DNA of 64,000 bases from Streptomyces sp. NBC_01446 (GTDB lineage Bacteria > Actinomycetota > Actinomycetes > Streptomycetales > Streptomycetaceae): NCBI RefSeq assembly GCF_026340095.1, contig NZ_JAPEPO010000002.1, forward strand, positions 496,001 to 560,000, in the 5' to 3' direction. Position numbers and translations under genes: made by a program. This document shows, piece after piece, positions 1 to 8,690 of this stretch. The notes beneath the pieces were generated by a model that searched no databases, had not been told where the DNA came from, and saw only the letters and a program-made list of their open reading frames with translations. Positions within the stretch are counted from its first letter, which is position 1. Each line of letters begins with the position of its first letter.

Positions 1-369
1 CCACATGCTTGGAGGCTGTCGACGCCAGGTCGGATCCGGCCCGAGTGCTGCTATCCGAACAAGTCGAATAAGGGCTGATGCCGAAGGCCAGCCCGCAGCG
101 TCTGTCATCCACCCGGGTACATCACGCAGGGCCATCGTGACTTTGGGCGACATGACGCAGCCACTGCCAGGGCGCTGAAGAGGACGAGGCCGCGCTCGGG
201 GGCGCGACGCCCGAACGCCTCCAAGCCTTCCTGCCAAGTCCCTCTCACGTGTGGATCCCATCTCGTAGGGCACTCGGTGTCACACCAGACACAGGCAGTG
301 CATCCACCGAATGTGAACGACGCACACCCGACCGCCGCGGTCGCGCGTCCCACGGATCGGAGACAGCCG
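1..369. other. No gene recognised
   Basis: This stretch lies upstream of the methyltransferase gene. Open frames on both strands run through it, but they show no family resemblance and appear to be frame shadows of the following gene. The last bases (GGAG about 8 nt before the ATG at 370) are the ribosome binding site of that gene. Confidence 0.5.
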
Positions 370-1062
370 ATGGCTCCACAGGCACCAGCACGTGCCCGGG
401 CGTTCACGACCTCGCCCCGCCTGGTCCGCCCGCCCGGTGTGTACGCACCGCAGTGCGACACCCGGATACTCACCAGCGCGCTGTACCGGGAGCCCATCGG
501 TCCGGGCACTGACGTGCTGGACATGGGGAGCGGGAGTGGGGCGCTGGCCCTGCACGCCGCGCGGCGGGGCGCCCGGGTGACCGCCGTCGACATCTCCTGG
601 GCCGCCGTGTGGACCACCCGTCTCAACGCGCTGCTGTCCCGGCAGCGCGTCACCGTACGGCACGGGGACCTCACCACCGCGGTGCGCGGGCACACCTACG
701 ACCTCGTCATCAGTAATCCGCCCTACGTCCCGTCTCCGTCGGACGGTCCGCCACGTCGTGGCAGGGCCCGTGCCTGGGACGCGGGGGCCGACGGGCGGGC
801 CTTGCTGGACCTCATCTGCGACACCGCCCCCGGCTCCTTGAGGCCCGACGGTGTTCTGCTGCTCGTGCAGTCGGCTCTGTCCGGAACCGAGGTCACCCTG
901 GATCGACTCACCGGAGCGGGGCTGTACGCCGAGGTCGTCGACCGGGCGCGCATCCCTTTCGGACCGGTGCTCCGTTCGCGTACGCCCTGGCTGCGCGGGC
1001 GTGGACTGGTGGGCGAGGAGAACAGGGAAGAGCTGGTGGTCATCCGTGCCGCACGCATCTGA
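370..1062 (+). CDS. HemK2/MTQ2-type SAM-dependent methyltransferase
   Basis: A 230-residue Rossmann-fold methyltransferase. Motif I is seen as LDMGSGSGALAL and the catalytic amide-binding motif as SNPPYVP, which is the signature of the HemK/PrmC group that methylates the side-chain amide of glutamine in proteins or acts on similar substrates. The N-terminal PPGVYAPQCDTRIL is typical of the shorter MTQ2-like branch that lacks the helical domain of PrmC. I chose ATG 370 because a GGAG lies 8 nt upstream; an ATG at 277 is also in frame but adds a low-complexity leader. The 3' end overlaps the CDGSH gene by 17 bp, so translation is probably coupled. The true substrate cannot be read from sequence. 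Confidence 0.85.
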   Translation: MAPQAPARARAFTTSPRLVRPPGVYAPQCDTRILTSALYREPIGPGTDVLDMGSGSGALALHAARRGARVTAVDISWAAVWTTRLNALLSRQRVTVRHGDLTTAVRGHTYDLVISNPPYVPSPSDGPPRRGRARAWDAGADGRALLDLICDTAPGSLRPDGVLLLVQSALSGTEVTLDRLTGAGLYAEVVDRARIPFGPVLRSRTPWLRGRGLVGEENREELVVIRAARI

Positions 1063-1354
1063 GCGACCGCGCCGTGTCACCGTCGACCCGCACGGGCCAC
1101 TGCTCGTGGAGGGCCCGGTCGAGGTCGTAGCCGACGACGGAACGGTGTCCGTCTCGCACCGCTTCACCGTCGCGATCTGCACCTGTCGGCGCAGCCGCAC
1201 CTACCCGTGGTGTGACACCAGCCATCGCGGTCGCACCAAGTCACAGACGACGGCGGACGCGGGAGCCGAGGGACCGCTCCCCGGAGGAGCTTCTGCCGCC
1301 ACGGAGCCGCCAGCCGATTCACGTCGCCGAGAGCGATCCGATCATGAATCCTGA
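1046..1354 (+). CDS. CDGSH iron-sulfur domain protein
   Basis: A 102-residue protein starting at a GTG inside the end of the methyltransferase gene. It carries CTCRRSRTYPWCDTSH, which fits the CDGSH rule C-x-C-x2-S-x3-P-x-C-D-x-S-H. Three Cys and one His in this motif bind a redox-active [2Fe-2S] cluster in mitoNEET-like proteins. The residue after CD is Thr rather than Gly. The rest is a short beta-rich N-terminal half and a disordered Ala/Gly tail. It sits between a methyltransferase and an iron-containing redox enzyme with overlaps on both sides, so the three are expected to be made together. An electron-transfer role to the neighbour is inference. Confidence 0.85.
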   Translation: MPHASERPRRVTVDPHGPLLVEGPVEVVADDGTVSVSHRFTVAICTCRRSRTYPWCDTSHRGRTKSQTTADAGAEGPLPGGASAATEPPADSRRRERSDHES

Positions 1355-2396
1355 CAGCCGGGAGCCCCGCCGCCGACCGACGCTCCCCCTGCCGCGTGGC
1401 GACATCTCGCGCCACGTCGTCGACGCACTTCGCGGTGCGACCACCACACCACGCATCGGGTCACTGCCGCCGACCACCGACCCGTACGGGGACGACCTCC
1501 AGCTCGCCCTGTATGTGCTCTACGAAATGCACTACCAGGGGTTCGCCGGTGTCCGGGACGAACTCGAATGGGACGCCGATCTCCTGGCTCTGCGCGGGCT
1601 CCTCGAAGAGCGCTTTCACAGTGCACTTCGGGCGGACGTACCGTCGCAGGCCGATGCGGACGCCGCACTCGCACCTCTCCTCCTGGAGCCTGCCGGCCAC
1701 GACGAATCGAGCGTGACCCACTTCCTGCAGAGGGACGGCACAGCAGAACAGCTCCGGGAGTACGCCGCGCTGCGGTCCCTCTACCACCTCAAAGAAGCCG
1801 ATCCGCACGTGTGGGTCATCCCCCGCCTGCGCGGACGCGCCAAGGCCGGCATGGTGGCCATCGAGTTCGACGAGTTCGGCGCCGGGCGGCCCGAGAACAT
1901 CCACGCCCAGCTCTTCGCCGACCTGATGACCGATCTCGACCTGGACACCGGCTACGGCCACTACGCCGACGCCGCTCCCCCGCAAGCGCTGGCCACCGTC
2001 AACGTCATGTCCCTGTTCGGTCTGCACCGCGCACTGCGCGGAGCCCTCGTGGGTCACTTCGCCGCCGTCGAGGTGACCTCCTCACCCGGCTCACGACGAC
2101 TGGCCGCGGCCCTGCGGCGCACCGGCGCCGGAGCGGCCGCGACACACTTCTACGACGAGCACGTGGAGGCCGACGCCGTCCACGAACAGGTCGTGCGCCG
2201 CGAGGTCGTCGGCGGGCTGCTGTCCGACGAACCGGACCTCGCCCCCGATGTCGCCCACGGTGTCGAGGCCACCGTCTTCCTCGAAGAACGCCTCGGCAGC
2301 CACCTCCTGGAAGCCTGGCGGAACGACCGCAGCGCACTGCGCACACCGTTGGATCCGACACCGTCGAGGTTGACGCCACGCCACACAACGGCATGA
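1344..2396 (+). CDS. Iron-containing redox enzyme family protein (haem-oxygenase-like fold)
   Basis: A 350-residue helical protein related to the TENA/haem-oxygenase-like di-iron group that is usually annotated as iron-containing redox enzyme. The start ATG 1344 overlaps the CDGSH gene by 11 bp; a longer frame back to 1212 is open but would lie wholly inside the CDGSH gene. Acidic and His residues spread along the helices (for example EMHYQGF, DEFGAGRPENIH, YDEHVEADAVHEQ) are the kind of ligands used for two irons. The reaction is unknown. As last gene of an overlapping trio it is probably the catalytic partner of the Fe-S protein, which is an inference from context only. Confidence 0.75.
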   Translation: MNPDSREPRRRPTLPLPRGDISRHVVDALRGATTTPRIGSLPPTTDPYGDDLQLALYVLYEMHYQGFAGVRDELEWDADLLALRGLLEERFHSALRADVPSQADADAALAPLLLEPAGHDESSVTHFLQRDGTAEQLREYAALRSLYHLKEADPHVWVIPRLRGRAKAGMVAIEFDEFGAGRPENIHAQLFADLMTDLDLDTGYGHYADAAPPQALATVNVMSLFGLHRALRGALVGHFAAVEVTSSPGSRRLAAALRRTGAGAAATHFYDEHVEADAVHEQVVRREVVGGLLSDEPDLAPDVAHGVEATVFLEERLGSHLLEAWRNDRSALRTPLDPTPSRLTPRHTTA

Positions 2397-2500
2397 GAGC
2401 CTGACGGCCTGGCACCCGGACCGCGGGACATGAGCTCATGGCTCGTACGGTCGCGGGCTCGGTGGCAATTGTTTCCAGCAGGTCAGAGCGTGCGTCAGAA

Positions 2501-3172
2501 CTATCCGCGTGTCATCTGGGCCAGGACGCTCGTGTCGAGTAGGCCGAGCAGGTCTGCAGGACCGTCGTACACGGCCTCCGCTCCCGCCTCTTCAAGGTCC
2601 GAACGCGGGATGCCGCCGCACGCTACACCGACAGCGCGCACACCTGCCCTGGCGGCCGCCTTCATGTCCCAGACCGTGTCCCCCACGAACACCGCGTCGG
2701 AAGCGTCCGTCTCCGCCAGCTCCAGCGCCCGGTGCACCGGATCGGGGGCCGGCTTACCCTCAGCCACGTCGTCGGCGCTCGCCACCCCCGTGATCACGTC
2801 GTCCGCGTCGATGGCACGGCGCAGCGCCTTCAGTTCCGGTCCCCCGGCCGAGGTCGCCAGAACGATGCGCCAGCCCCGGCCGGCCAGCTCCCTCAGCAGA
2901 TCCTGGGCGCCTTCCAGCGGCGGCAGTCGGTCGAAGTAGGTTCCGTACAACGTGGTGTGCGCGGCGCTGAGCCGCGCGTCCTGGTCCTGATCACGGTCCT
3001 CGCCGAGGAGGTGCGCGAGCAGGTCATCGGAGCCGAGGCCGATCGCCCGGTGGATGTCATGCATCGTGACGTCGTGTCCGGCCTGTCGCAGCGCCTCCCA
3101 CCACGTCACCACATGCAGGTGATTGGTGTCGACGAGCGTGCCGTCGACATCGAACAGAGCCGCGCGTGCCAT
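2501..3172 (-). CDS. HAD-superfamily hydrolase (phosphoglycolate-phosphatase-like)
   Basis: A 223-residue cytosolic phosphatase-like protein. The N-terminal nucleophile motif is ALFDVDGTLVDTN, with two Asp in DxD spacing; motif II is VLATSAGG, motif III contains the Lys in EGKPAPD, and motif IV is FVGDTVWDMKAA. A helical cap of about 75 residues after motif I places it in subfamily I (beta-phosphoglucomutase/Gph-like). I start at ATG 3172 with AAGGA upstream; the frame is open for about 50 further codons but these are low complexity. Substrate unknown. It is convergent with the redox-enzyme trio and shares no operon with its neighbours. Confidence 0.85.
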   Translation of the reverse strand: MARAALFDVDGTLVDTNHLHVVTWWEALRQAGHDVTMHDIHRAIGLGSDDLLAHLLGEDRDQDQDARLSAAHTTLYGTYFDRLPPLEGAQDLLRELAGRGWRIVLATSAGGPELKALRRAIDADDVITGVASADDVAEGKPAPDPVHRALELAETDASDAVFVGDTVWDMKAAARAGVRAVGVACGGIPRSDLEEAGAEAVYDGPADLLGLLDTSVLAQMTRG

Positions 3173-3446
3173 GCGTTCCACGTCCTTCAATGCGTCCGGT
3201 CCGGGTTCGTCCTCACCATCCGAGCATGCCCCGGCCGAGGCCCGTGACATCTCGCAATTCCGGCCCGGCGCCGCCGGCCGGGCACGTAAAGGTGGCGAGG
3301 CTTCCTGAGCCTGGATCACTCCGCGTTCCGCAGTCAGTGCTGTGCCTCGGGTCTGTCGCGGCGTGAAACCGTCGCGGTGTTTCGCTGCGAGGCACGGCGA
3401 CGAGACCGTCGAGAGCCGATGCTGCGGACTCCATACCGCCGAGACG

Positions 3447-3776
3447 TCAGCGGCCGAGAGCCTCGCGCAGCTCCTGCTTGTTCATCGACGAACGCCCGTC
3501 GATCTTGCGCTTCTTCGCCTCCTCGTACAGCTGATCCTTCGTCGGGCCCTGTGCGCCACTGTGCGAGCGTTCCCCGCCACGCTGGTAGGCCGACTTCTTG
3601 TCCTGTGTGGAGGTCTTGCTCGCCGACTTCGATTCGCCCGACCGCGCGCGTTCCTTGTTGACGGTACGCGCAGCGATCTCCTTCGCCCGACTCGTCGAGG
3701 CACCACGCTCTTCGGCGCTCTCCTTGATGTGCTCATACTGCCGTTCCCGCTTGGGACTTGAACCTCGGGGCATCAT
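3447..3776 (-). CDS. Small basic protein with C-terminal SAP/Rho_N-like domain
   Basis: About 109 residues, very rich in Lys, Arg, Glu and Ser. The last third, beginning near TKDQLYEEAKKRKIDGRSS and ending NKQELREALG, looks like the SAP-like helix-turn-helix found at the N-terminus of Rho and in small DNA-binding proteins. Streptomyces homologues are often labelled plasmid stabilization protein, a name with little functional support. Two consecutive ATG codons are available (3776 and 3773); AAGGAG lies 4 nt before the first and 7 nt before the second, so the second is the better start. Nucleic-acid binding is likely, the role is unknown. Confidence 0.75.
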   Translation of the reverse strand: MMPRGSSPKRERQYEHIKESAEERGASTSRAKEIAARTVNKERARSGESKSASKTSTQDKKSAYQRGGERSHSGAQGPTKDQLYEEAKKRKIDGRSSMNKQELREALGR

Positions 3777-4737
3777 CTGTCTCCTTGTCGCTCAGGTGAC
3801 GTCAAAGCGTCGAGTACCCGAATCATCGGGGTTGTCGGCATCAAGAACACGCCAACTGAGCTTGCGCCGCAACTGCACACCAACTCATGTCCTGGAGGCC
3901 CTCCAGCCGCAGCTCTCGCACAGAAACACCGGCCTCGCCAAGGCACCTGCTCGTCTCGAGGGAATGGCCCATGGACACCGGCGTCGCGTGCATGCCAACA
4001 ACGGCCCGCCCGCTGACCGTCCTCCGTGGACGAAAGGCGCGACTGCCGGCACAGCCGCACCCAGGGCGCCGGGCATGCGTCTGATCGCGGTCGCACCTAA
4101 GGTGACGATCGAGCGCCGGATCAGCGTCCGTGGACGGTATGAGCGGGCACTACGCGCACTGTCACATTTCGTCACGCGCCCCTGGGCCACACGGGTGGGG
4201 AACGCTGTCCGCACCACTCGCCGCATGTGGGCCAACGCTCAACTACCCGACGAGCTACGGCCAGATCCTTCATACCCCCGACACTTCGAGCAGGCATCAG
4301 AACTCGTGCTACCGCAGCTCCGGGGTATCTGAGCCGGCTGCACGCGGGTGCTGATCAGTTCCTACAGGCGAGGGCCGTTCGCATCAGTGGAAGTCCGACT
4401 CCTACCGGACGAGGGACACCGCCAGGCCGGGGCATCGACCAGCGGAGATCTTGAGTTCGGTGGCAAAGCCTCCTGAGCGCCGACGAGAGTTACTCTCGTC
4501 GGCGCTCAGGAGGCCGAAAATCCAGCACTGAGGTGCCGCGTGCCGAGAAGGCCCAACACCACGGTGACGTGCGCTTTGCATCCCCGTTCGAACTTCTTCC
4601 CCCACAGCACCGCGAAACTGCTCTGGGTGATTCCTTGCCTTGCCTCAAAGAGAGCGCACGCTTCGCAATTTCAGCTCTGCGGTGTCTCATCCGCACAGTC
4701 GCTGTCGTTCACCCACTTTGAGCCGCTCGGGCGGCCA
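3777..4737. other. Intergenic stretch without a recognisable gene
   Basis: Nearly 1 kb with several open frames on both strands but no family resemblance and no frame with a convincing start. The only structured element seen is the long perfect palindrome at 4468-4514, listed separately. Confidence 0.45.
4468..4514. terminator. 47-bp perfect palindrome, probable bidirectional terminator
   Basis: Two perfectly complementary 23-bp arms (4468-4490 and 4492-4514) are separated by a single T at 4491. Transcribed from either strand this folds into a very stable hairpin. AAA precedes it and GAAAA follows it. It could terminate transcription from both sides; alternatives are a protein-binding site or a transposon-end relic. 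Confidence 0.6.
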
Positions 4738-4893
4738 TCACCAGTAGTGCCGCCTGCCACCCACAGAGTGACCAACAGCTCCGAGCACCCAGAGGATGGC
4801 GCCTATCACCAACAGGACAACCCCGATGGTCCACAGTATGGAAATTCCAGCCACAAGACCGATGACAAGCAGAATGACACCGAGGATGACCAT
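4738..4893 (-). CDS. DUF6131-type small two-TM membrane protein
   Basis: A 51-residue hydrophobic protein starting MVILGVILLVIG and ending GHSVGGRRHYW. Two short transmembrane segments (about residues 3-20 and 23-41) are joined by a tight turn, and the tail is Arg-rich, which is the layout of the actinobacterial DUF6131 family. The start is ATG 4893, with GGAG 6 nt upstream. A longer frame to 5076 is open but has no ribosome binding site and adds non-membrane sequence. Function unknown; such proteins are common near stress genes. Confidence 0.75.
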   Translation of the reverse strand: MVILGVILLVIGLVAGISILWTIGVVLLVIGAILWVLGAVGHSVGGRRHYW

Positions 4894-5202
4894 GACGCTC
4901 TCCAATCCCAGCCGGATACTTTCAATTATGCGCCTCTCCCTACGATTCGCCCTGTGGCAGCCGGGCAACGGAGCGTTCCACGACCGAACGCCTTCCGCCC
5001 TTGCTCGGAGTTGTCGAACCGCGACTGGAGACGCGGGGCATGCAGCGTGAGCGGAGCAATCGACATCAGGCGACATAGCACTCGGCCGCCAGATGCTCGC
5101 CCCAGCGCAACGCAGCCGTCGCCGACGCCTGTCCGGCTAGGGCCTACGTGGCGCGTGACGGCACTCCCACATGGGCAAGTTGGTCCGCGATCCCTGCGAA
5201 CC

Positions 5203-5258
5203 GGTTGGCGGTTGGCGGTTGGCGGTTGGCGGTTGGCGGTTGGCGGTTGGCGGTTGGC
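5203..5258. repeat. Heptamer tandem repeat, eight perfect copies
   Basis: The unit GGTTGGC is repeated eight times without a mismatch, starting at 5203. It lies 35 bp beyond the stop codon of the YidB-like gene, which is on the minus strand. The plus strand carries GG pairs every three or four bases, so a two-tetrad G-quadruplex is possible. The exact identity of the copies suggests recent slippage, making this a candidate variable-number locus. Confidence 0.95.
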
Positions 5259-5293
5259 GAGCCTCGTCGCATCACCTGTCCGCTGCTTTGCTG

Positions 5294-5692
5294 TCACTGC
5301 AGCTGTTGGGCGATCAGTTCCTCAAGTGCTTCTTTAGGGATCTTCCCCTCGGGGGTGAGCTCGTCGACAGCCACGGGCAACGTTTCAGCGATCTGGTCTG
5401 CGGCGTCCACCTCACGGAGCCCACAGGAGCGCGCAGCCGAGGCCAGCAGACCGGCGGGAAGTGCCTGGGCAATCTCCGCACCGCTGATGTCTTCGTTGTC
5501 CCCCGTGCCGGTCCAGGAGGCGACTTTTGCCCCCAACCCGCCATCCCTGAGCTGGCCGAGCAGCCCTTCCAGCGAGCTGCCAGCCCCGCGACCAGCGCCG
5601 TTGAAAAGCGCGCCGAGCATCTTCCCCGACCCGGAGGAACTACCCCTGCCCAGCAGGTTCCCCAGCAGACTCCCCAGATCATGGTCCGCCAT
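5294..5692 (-). CDS. YidB-like / DUF937 family protein
   Basis: A 132-residue protein, start ATG 5692 with GGAAGGG 8 nt upstream. The N-terminal half is rich in Gly, Ser and Leu (LGSLLGNLLGRGSSS, LEGLLGQLRDGGLG), the C-terminal half is helical with SWTGTGDNEDISG and LTPEGKIPKEALEELI. The segment SWIGTGxNxPIS is the hallmark of YidB/DUF937 proteins and is seen here as SWTGTGDNEDIS. The family is uncharacterised. The heptamer repeat follows directly downstream. Confidence 0.75.
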   Translation of the reverse strand: MADHDLGSLLGNLLGRGSSSGSGKMLGALFNGAGRGAGSSLEGLLGQLRDGGLGAKVASWTGTGDNEDISGAEIAQALPAGLLASAARSCGLREVDAADQIAETLPVAVDELTPEGKIPKEALEELIAQQLQ

Positions 5693-5936
5693 GACGCGTT
5701 CCCTTCCTCGCGGTACGCCACCGCCCGGAACGGTCGGCCGCCGTGCCCCGTCCAACGACCGAGCCACTGCCAGGAACTGGGACAGGCAGACACACACTCA
5801 TTCAGCGGACGCAGGCCGTATGGGCAATAGACGTCAAGGCGCTGGAGCCGGTGCCTCGCCAGTGAGGGGCGAGAAGAGCGGACCCAAACGCCGACGGTAA
5901 ACGGGATCGGCTCCTCCTGCGGCCGACGGCGAAGGC

Positions 5937-6030
5937 GTGTGGCTCCCGCAACCGACCGTCGGGGACTTCCAGTTGGTCAAGGAGTTACGCGCACTCGGCG
6001 ATCCGACGCGGCTGCACATGCTGAGGCTGG
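5937..6030 (+). pseudogene. Possible relic of an ArsR-type regulator N-terminus
   Basis: A short frame reads FQLVKELRALGDPTRLHML, which matches the first helices of ArsR-family regulators (LxALGDPTRLRIL). The following residues do not continue the winged helix and no complete gene is present. This may be a decayed gene start or chance similarity. Confidence 0.3.
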
Positions 6031-6236
6031 ACTCGAACGGCGAGCAGGCCCGAGGGCCGCCCTGCCCCGCCCGACTCAGGGGGCCCTCACCCTCAGTACG
6101 AGGGACACCTGCGAGCCGCTGGCTAGCGGAGGCATCGCGTAGGAGGCCTGCGTGGCGCTGATCGACAGCCTGGACGAGAGCAGTCCATCGGAGGACCTCG
6201 CATCCACCGATGCCTTGCGCCGGATCGGGCAGCGTC

Positions 6237-6338
6237 CTTGAGAACTTGGTCGCGGACCCGGTGACAGAATTGGCTGATCAGCCTGGAGACATGCATCTGG
6301 GAGATGCCGAGTTGCTCGCCGATCCGTCCTACCCGCCA
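6237..6338 (-). pseudogene. Relic of a SigB/SigF-type sigma factor, region 4
   Basis: The minus strand encodes GRIGEQLGISQMHVSRLIS, the helix-turn-helix of region 4.2, followed by a damaged tail. The same segment in the intact sigma factor at 28043-28948 reads QIGEMLGVSQMQVSRLLS. Nothing recognisable as regions 2 or 3 lies upstream, so this is a fragment of a lost paralogue. Confidence 0.6.
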
Positions 6339-6650
6339 GGTGGGTGAGCTCTGCAGAAACAAAGGTGGGCACCAACGGTCAGCCAAGAGACCTGGGTCTT
6401 CTCTTATGGATCACCCCGGCAAGCTATGGACCGTAAGGTCGGTGTCCATTGCTGCCTGAGGGGGTGGGCTGGATCGACTCAGGGGGAAGAGCCGCGGTGG
6501 GGTACCCGACACTGCATGCAACGCCAATGTCGGTCGATGCTGGCCAGAGGCCCCCGCAAGTAACTCATCGATCTGTCGATCGTGCCGCACGTCCGCACCG
6601 TCCCGTGCCTGCCGCGCTATATCGTGCGGCAGGCTCACAGGTAGCTTCCA

Positions 6651-6824
6651 TTAACCGCGGAAGACGTCCTTCCCCTTCTCCTTCGCCTGGCGCGCGTCCC
6701 CCTTGGCCTTCTCCGCGCGACCCTTAGCGGCCATCTCTTCATTGCCTATCGTGCGCCCGGCCGTTTCCTTCGTCTTTCCCTTCACTTGCTCCTTCTTGGC
6801 TTTGGCCTTCTCGCTACCAGCCAC
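6651..6824 (-). CDS. CsbD family stress protein
   Basis: A 57-residue, highly charged, mostly helical protein with the CsbD pattern: EQVKGKTKETAGRTIGN then AAKGRAEKAKGDARQAKE. The start is GTG 6824 with GGGAG upstream; a TTG at 6851 would be in frame but has no ribosome binding site. CsbD-type proteins belong to general stress regulons in Gram-positive bacteria; their molecular role is unknown. A SigB-like promoter candidate lies upstream. Confidence 0.85.
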   Translation of the reverse strand: MAGSEKAKAKKEQVKGKTKETAGRTIGNEEMAAKGRAEKAKGDARQAKEKGKDVFRG

Positions 6825-6883
6825 AGCGCGCTCCCGTCTCAACCCCGTCAAGGCAGTTGTCCTTCTATGGACCTAACCGCAAA

Positions 6884-6908
6884 GTACCCCTCATAGCCAT
6901 TGTCAAGC
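6884..6908 (-). promoter_or_regulatory. Possible SigB-type promoter of the CsbD gene
   Basis: On the minus strand GCTT is followed after 15 nt by GGGTAC, close to the Streptomyces SigB consensus GTTT-N14-16-GGGTAT. It lies about 60 nt upstream of the CsbD start. Found by eye; not scored against background. Confidence 0.35.
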
Positions 6909-7360
6909 CCACCGTGACGGCTTTTACACAGAAATTCAATAAAGGGGCTCGTACCACTACGCTGGGCGAACGACCGTGAGACGCAGACCGGCCGTCGCGT
7001 CGCCTCATGCCGATTGCCCGGGATCACGGGCGAGGGTTGGTGCCTGCCCAGCACGGTCGGACACCGCGCGCCACCGAAGCGCACTGAGGGCTACCACTAC
7101 GCCCAATGTGCTGCGTCGCCGGACTCAGGAAAGTTGTCCGCGCCGGTTACGCGCGAACACGCAGACGGCCTCGGCGCTGAGGAGCGCGGCCCTGGCCAGG
7201 AAAGTCGCGGCGGACTGTCCCGCGTCGCCTGAAGGCTTCTCTGGACGACGCAACCTCCACGATCCGGTCCGTCTCCCCCACGGGCGAGCCATACGTCGCG
7301 GTGTGAGACTGCACAGGTACGTATCGGCCCTGGACGAGGATCCGGACGAGGGGTGCTGAG
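6909..7360. other. Intergenic stretch without a recognisable gene
   Basis: Open frames exist but none resembles a protein family. The region is more AT-rich near 6900-6960 than its surroundings, as expected for promoters. It separates the CsbD gene (minus) from the SpoIIE gene (plus). Confidence 0.4.
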
Positions 7361-8548
7361 GTGACCGTTCCCGAGATCCCTGAGGTTGCCCTTGCCGAGT
7401 TCCTCGCGGATCTCGGCAACTCGACGCTCGACCTCACCACCGCAATGGCGCGTTGCACCAAGGCCATGGGCCTTCAGCACTCCGTCGCCTACCTGGCCGA
7501 CCTGCAGCAACGGCAGCTGACCCCGCTCAACGATCTGGTGCGGACGCTCCCCATCGACGATTCGCTCGCCGGCTGGACGTACCGCACCCAATCCTTGCGC
7601 GTCGAGAAATCCGACTTCGGGGGGACGACGGCCTGGTTGCCACTTGTGGACGGGGCGGAACGCCTCGGCGTCCTCGCTGTACAGGCCCCGGCCCTCGACG
7701 CGCTGTCGCTGCGGCGTGGCAGGACGCTCGCTTCCCTCTTTGCCATGATGATCACGTCCAAGCGGGCGTACAAGGACTCCTACGTGCGCCAGACCCGTAC
7801 GGAACCTATGCGACTGGCGGCCGAGATGCTGCGCGCCTTCCTCCCGCCCCGCACGATCGGCGCCACGCGCGCCGTGTCGACCGCCGTCCTGGAACCGGCC
7901 TACGAGATCGGCGGGGACGCTTTCGACCACGCCCTGACCGACTCGATCCTCCACACGGCGATCCTGGACGCCATGGGACACGATCTGGCCTCGGGGCTGA
8001 CATCGGTCGTGTCGCTGGCCGCCTGCCGCAACGCGCGTCGCACCGGAGCGGACCTCCCCGAACTCGTGGAGTGCGTCGACGCAGCCCTGTCCAAGTGGCT
8101 GCCGGACCAGTTCTGCACCGCCGTCGTCTCCCAACTGAACCTGAACACCGGCAAGCTGCGCTGGATCAACTGCGGACACCCCGCGCCGCTCCTCATCCGT
8201 GACCATCGCCTGGTCGCCGGAGCCATGGACCGCGACGCCGATCCGCCCATGGGGATGCCGGCCGCCTTCGCCTCGACGCCTCGACGCGTGCACGAGATAG
8301 CCCTGGAACCAGGTGATCGAGTGCTGATGTTCACCGATGGCGTCACAGAAGCCCGGACGATGGACGGCGGCGAGATCGGCCTCGAACGATTCGCCGACTA
8401 CGTCGTCCGGGCCGCCGCGGCAGGCGAGCTGGCGCCCGAGACACTGCGGCGCCTCATCCAGGCGATCCTGGACGCCCAGGAAAACCGTCTCCGCGACGAC
8501 GCGACGATCCTCATGTTCGAATGGCGGCACACACCCCGGCCCGCCTAG
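7361..8548 (+). CDS. GAF-like plus SpoIIE-type PP2C serine phosphatase
   Basis: A 395-residue cytosolic protein starting at GTG 7361. Residues 1 to about 140 look like a GAF-like sensory domain, and residues 150-390 form a PP2C phosphatase of the SpoIIE/RsbU group. Metal-binding motifs are seen as GGDAFDHAL, DAMGHDLASGL, MFTDGVTEAR and RDDATILMF. The first motif has Ala-Phe where most members have Trp-Tyr, but the Asp ligands are kept. Such proteins dephosphorylate anti-anti-sigma factors and so switch on stress sigma factors. A perfect hairpin follows 30 bp after the stop. Confidence 0.85.
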   Translation: MTVPEIPEVALAEFLADLGNSTLDLTTAMARCTKAMGLQHSVAYLADLQQRQLTPLNDLVRTLPIDDSLAGWTYRTQSLRVEKSDFGGTTAWLPLVDGAERLGVLAVQAPALDALSLRRGRTLASLFAMMITSKRAYKDSYVRQTRTEPMRLAAEMLRAFLPPRTIGATRAVSTAVLEPAYEIGGDAFDHALTDSILHTAILDAMGHDLASGLTSVVSLAACRNARRTGADLPELVECVDAALSKWLPDQFCTAVVSQLNLNTGKLRWINCGHPAPLLIRDHRLVAGAMDRDADPPMGMPAAFASTPRRVHEIALEPGDRVLMFTDGVTEARTMDGGEIGLERFADYVVRAAAAGELAPETLRRLIQAILDAQENRLRDDATILMFEWRHTPRPA

Positions 8549-8577
8549 GCCCGCCACACGGCCATTGGGCTGCACGC

Positions 8578-8604
8578 CCGTACTGCACGGAGCGTGCAGT
8601 ACGG
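8578..8604 (+). terminator. Intrinsic-type hairpin after the SpoIIE gene
   Basis: CCGTACTGCACG and CGTGCAGTACGG form a perfect 12-bp stem with a 3-nt loop, starting 30 bp after the stop of the phosphatase gene. There is no U-run, as usual for Streptomyces terminators. Confidence 0.75.
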
Positions 8605-8690
8605 AGAACACGGCCACAAATACCAGGCATCGTTCCCATCCGCAGGGGTACCCGCGTGCCGTACCAGCCCACCGAGGAAGTGAGAGCGCT

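Noticed and set aside
5203..5258. CRISPR-like repeat array
   Set aside because: The units abut without spacers, so it is a simple tandem repeat. No CRISPR array or cas gene was seen anywhere.
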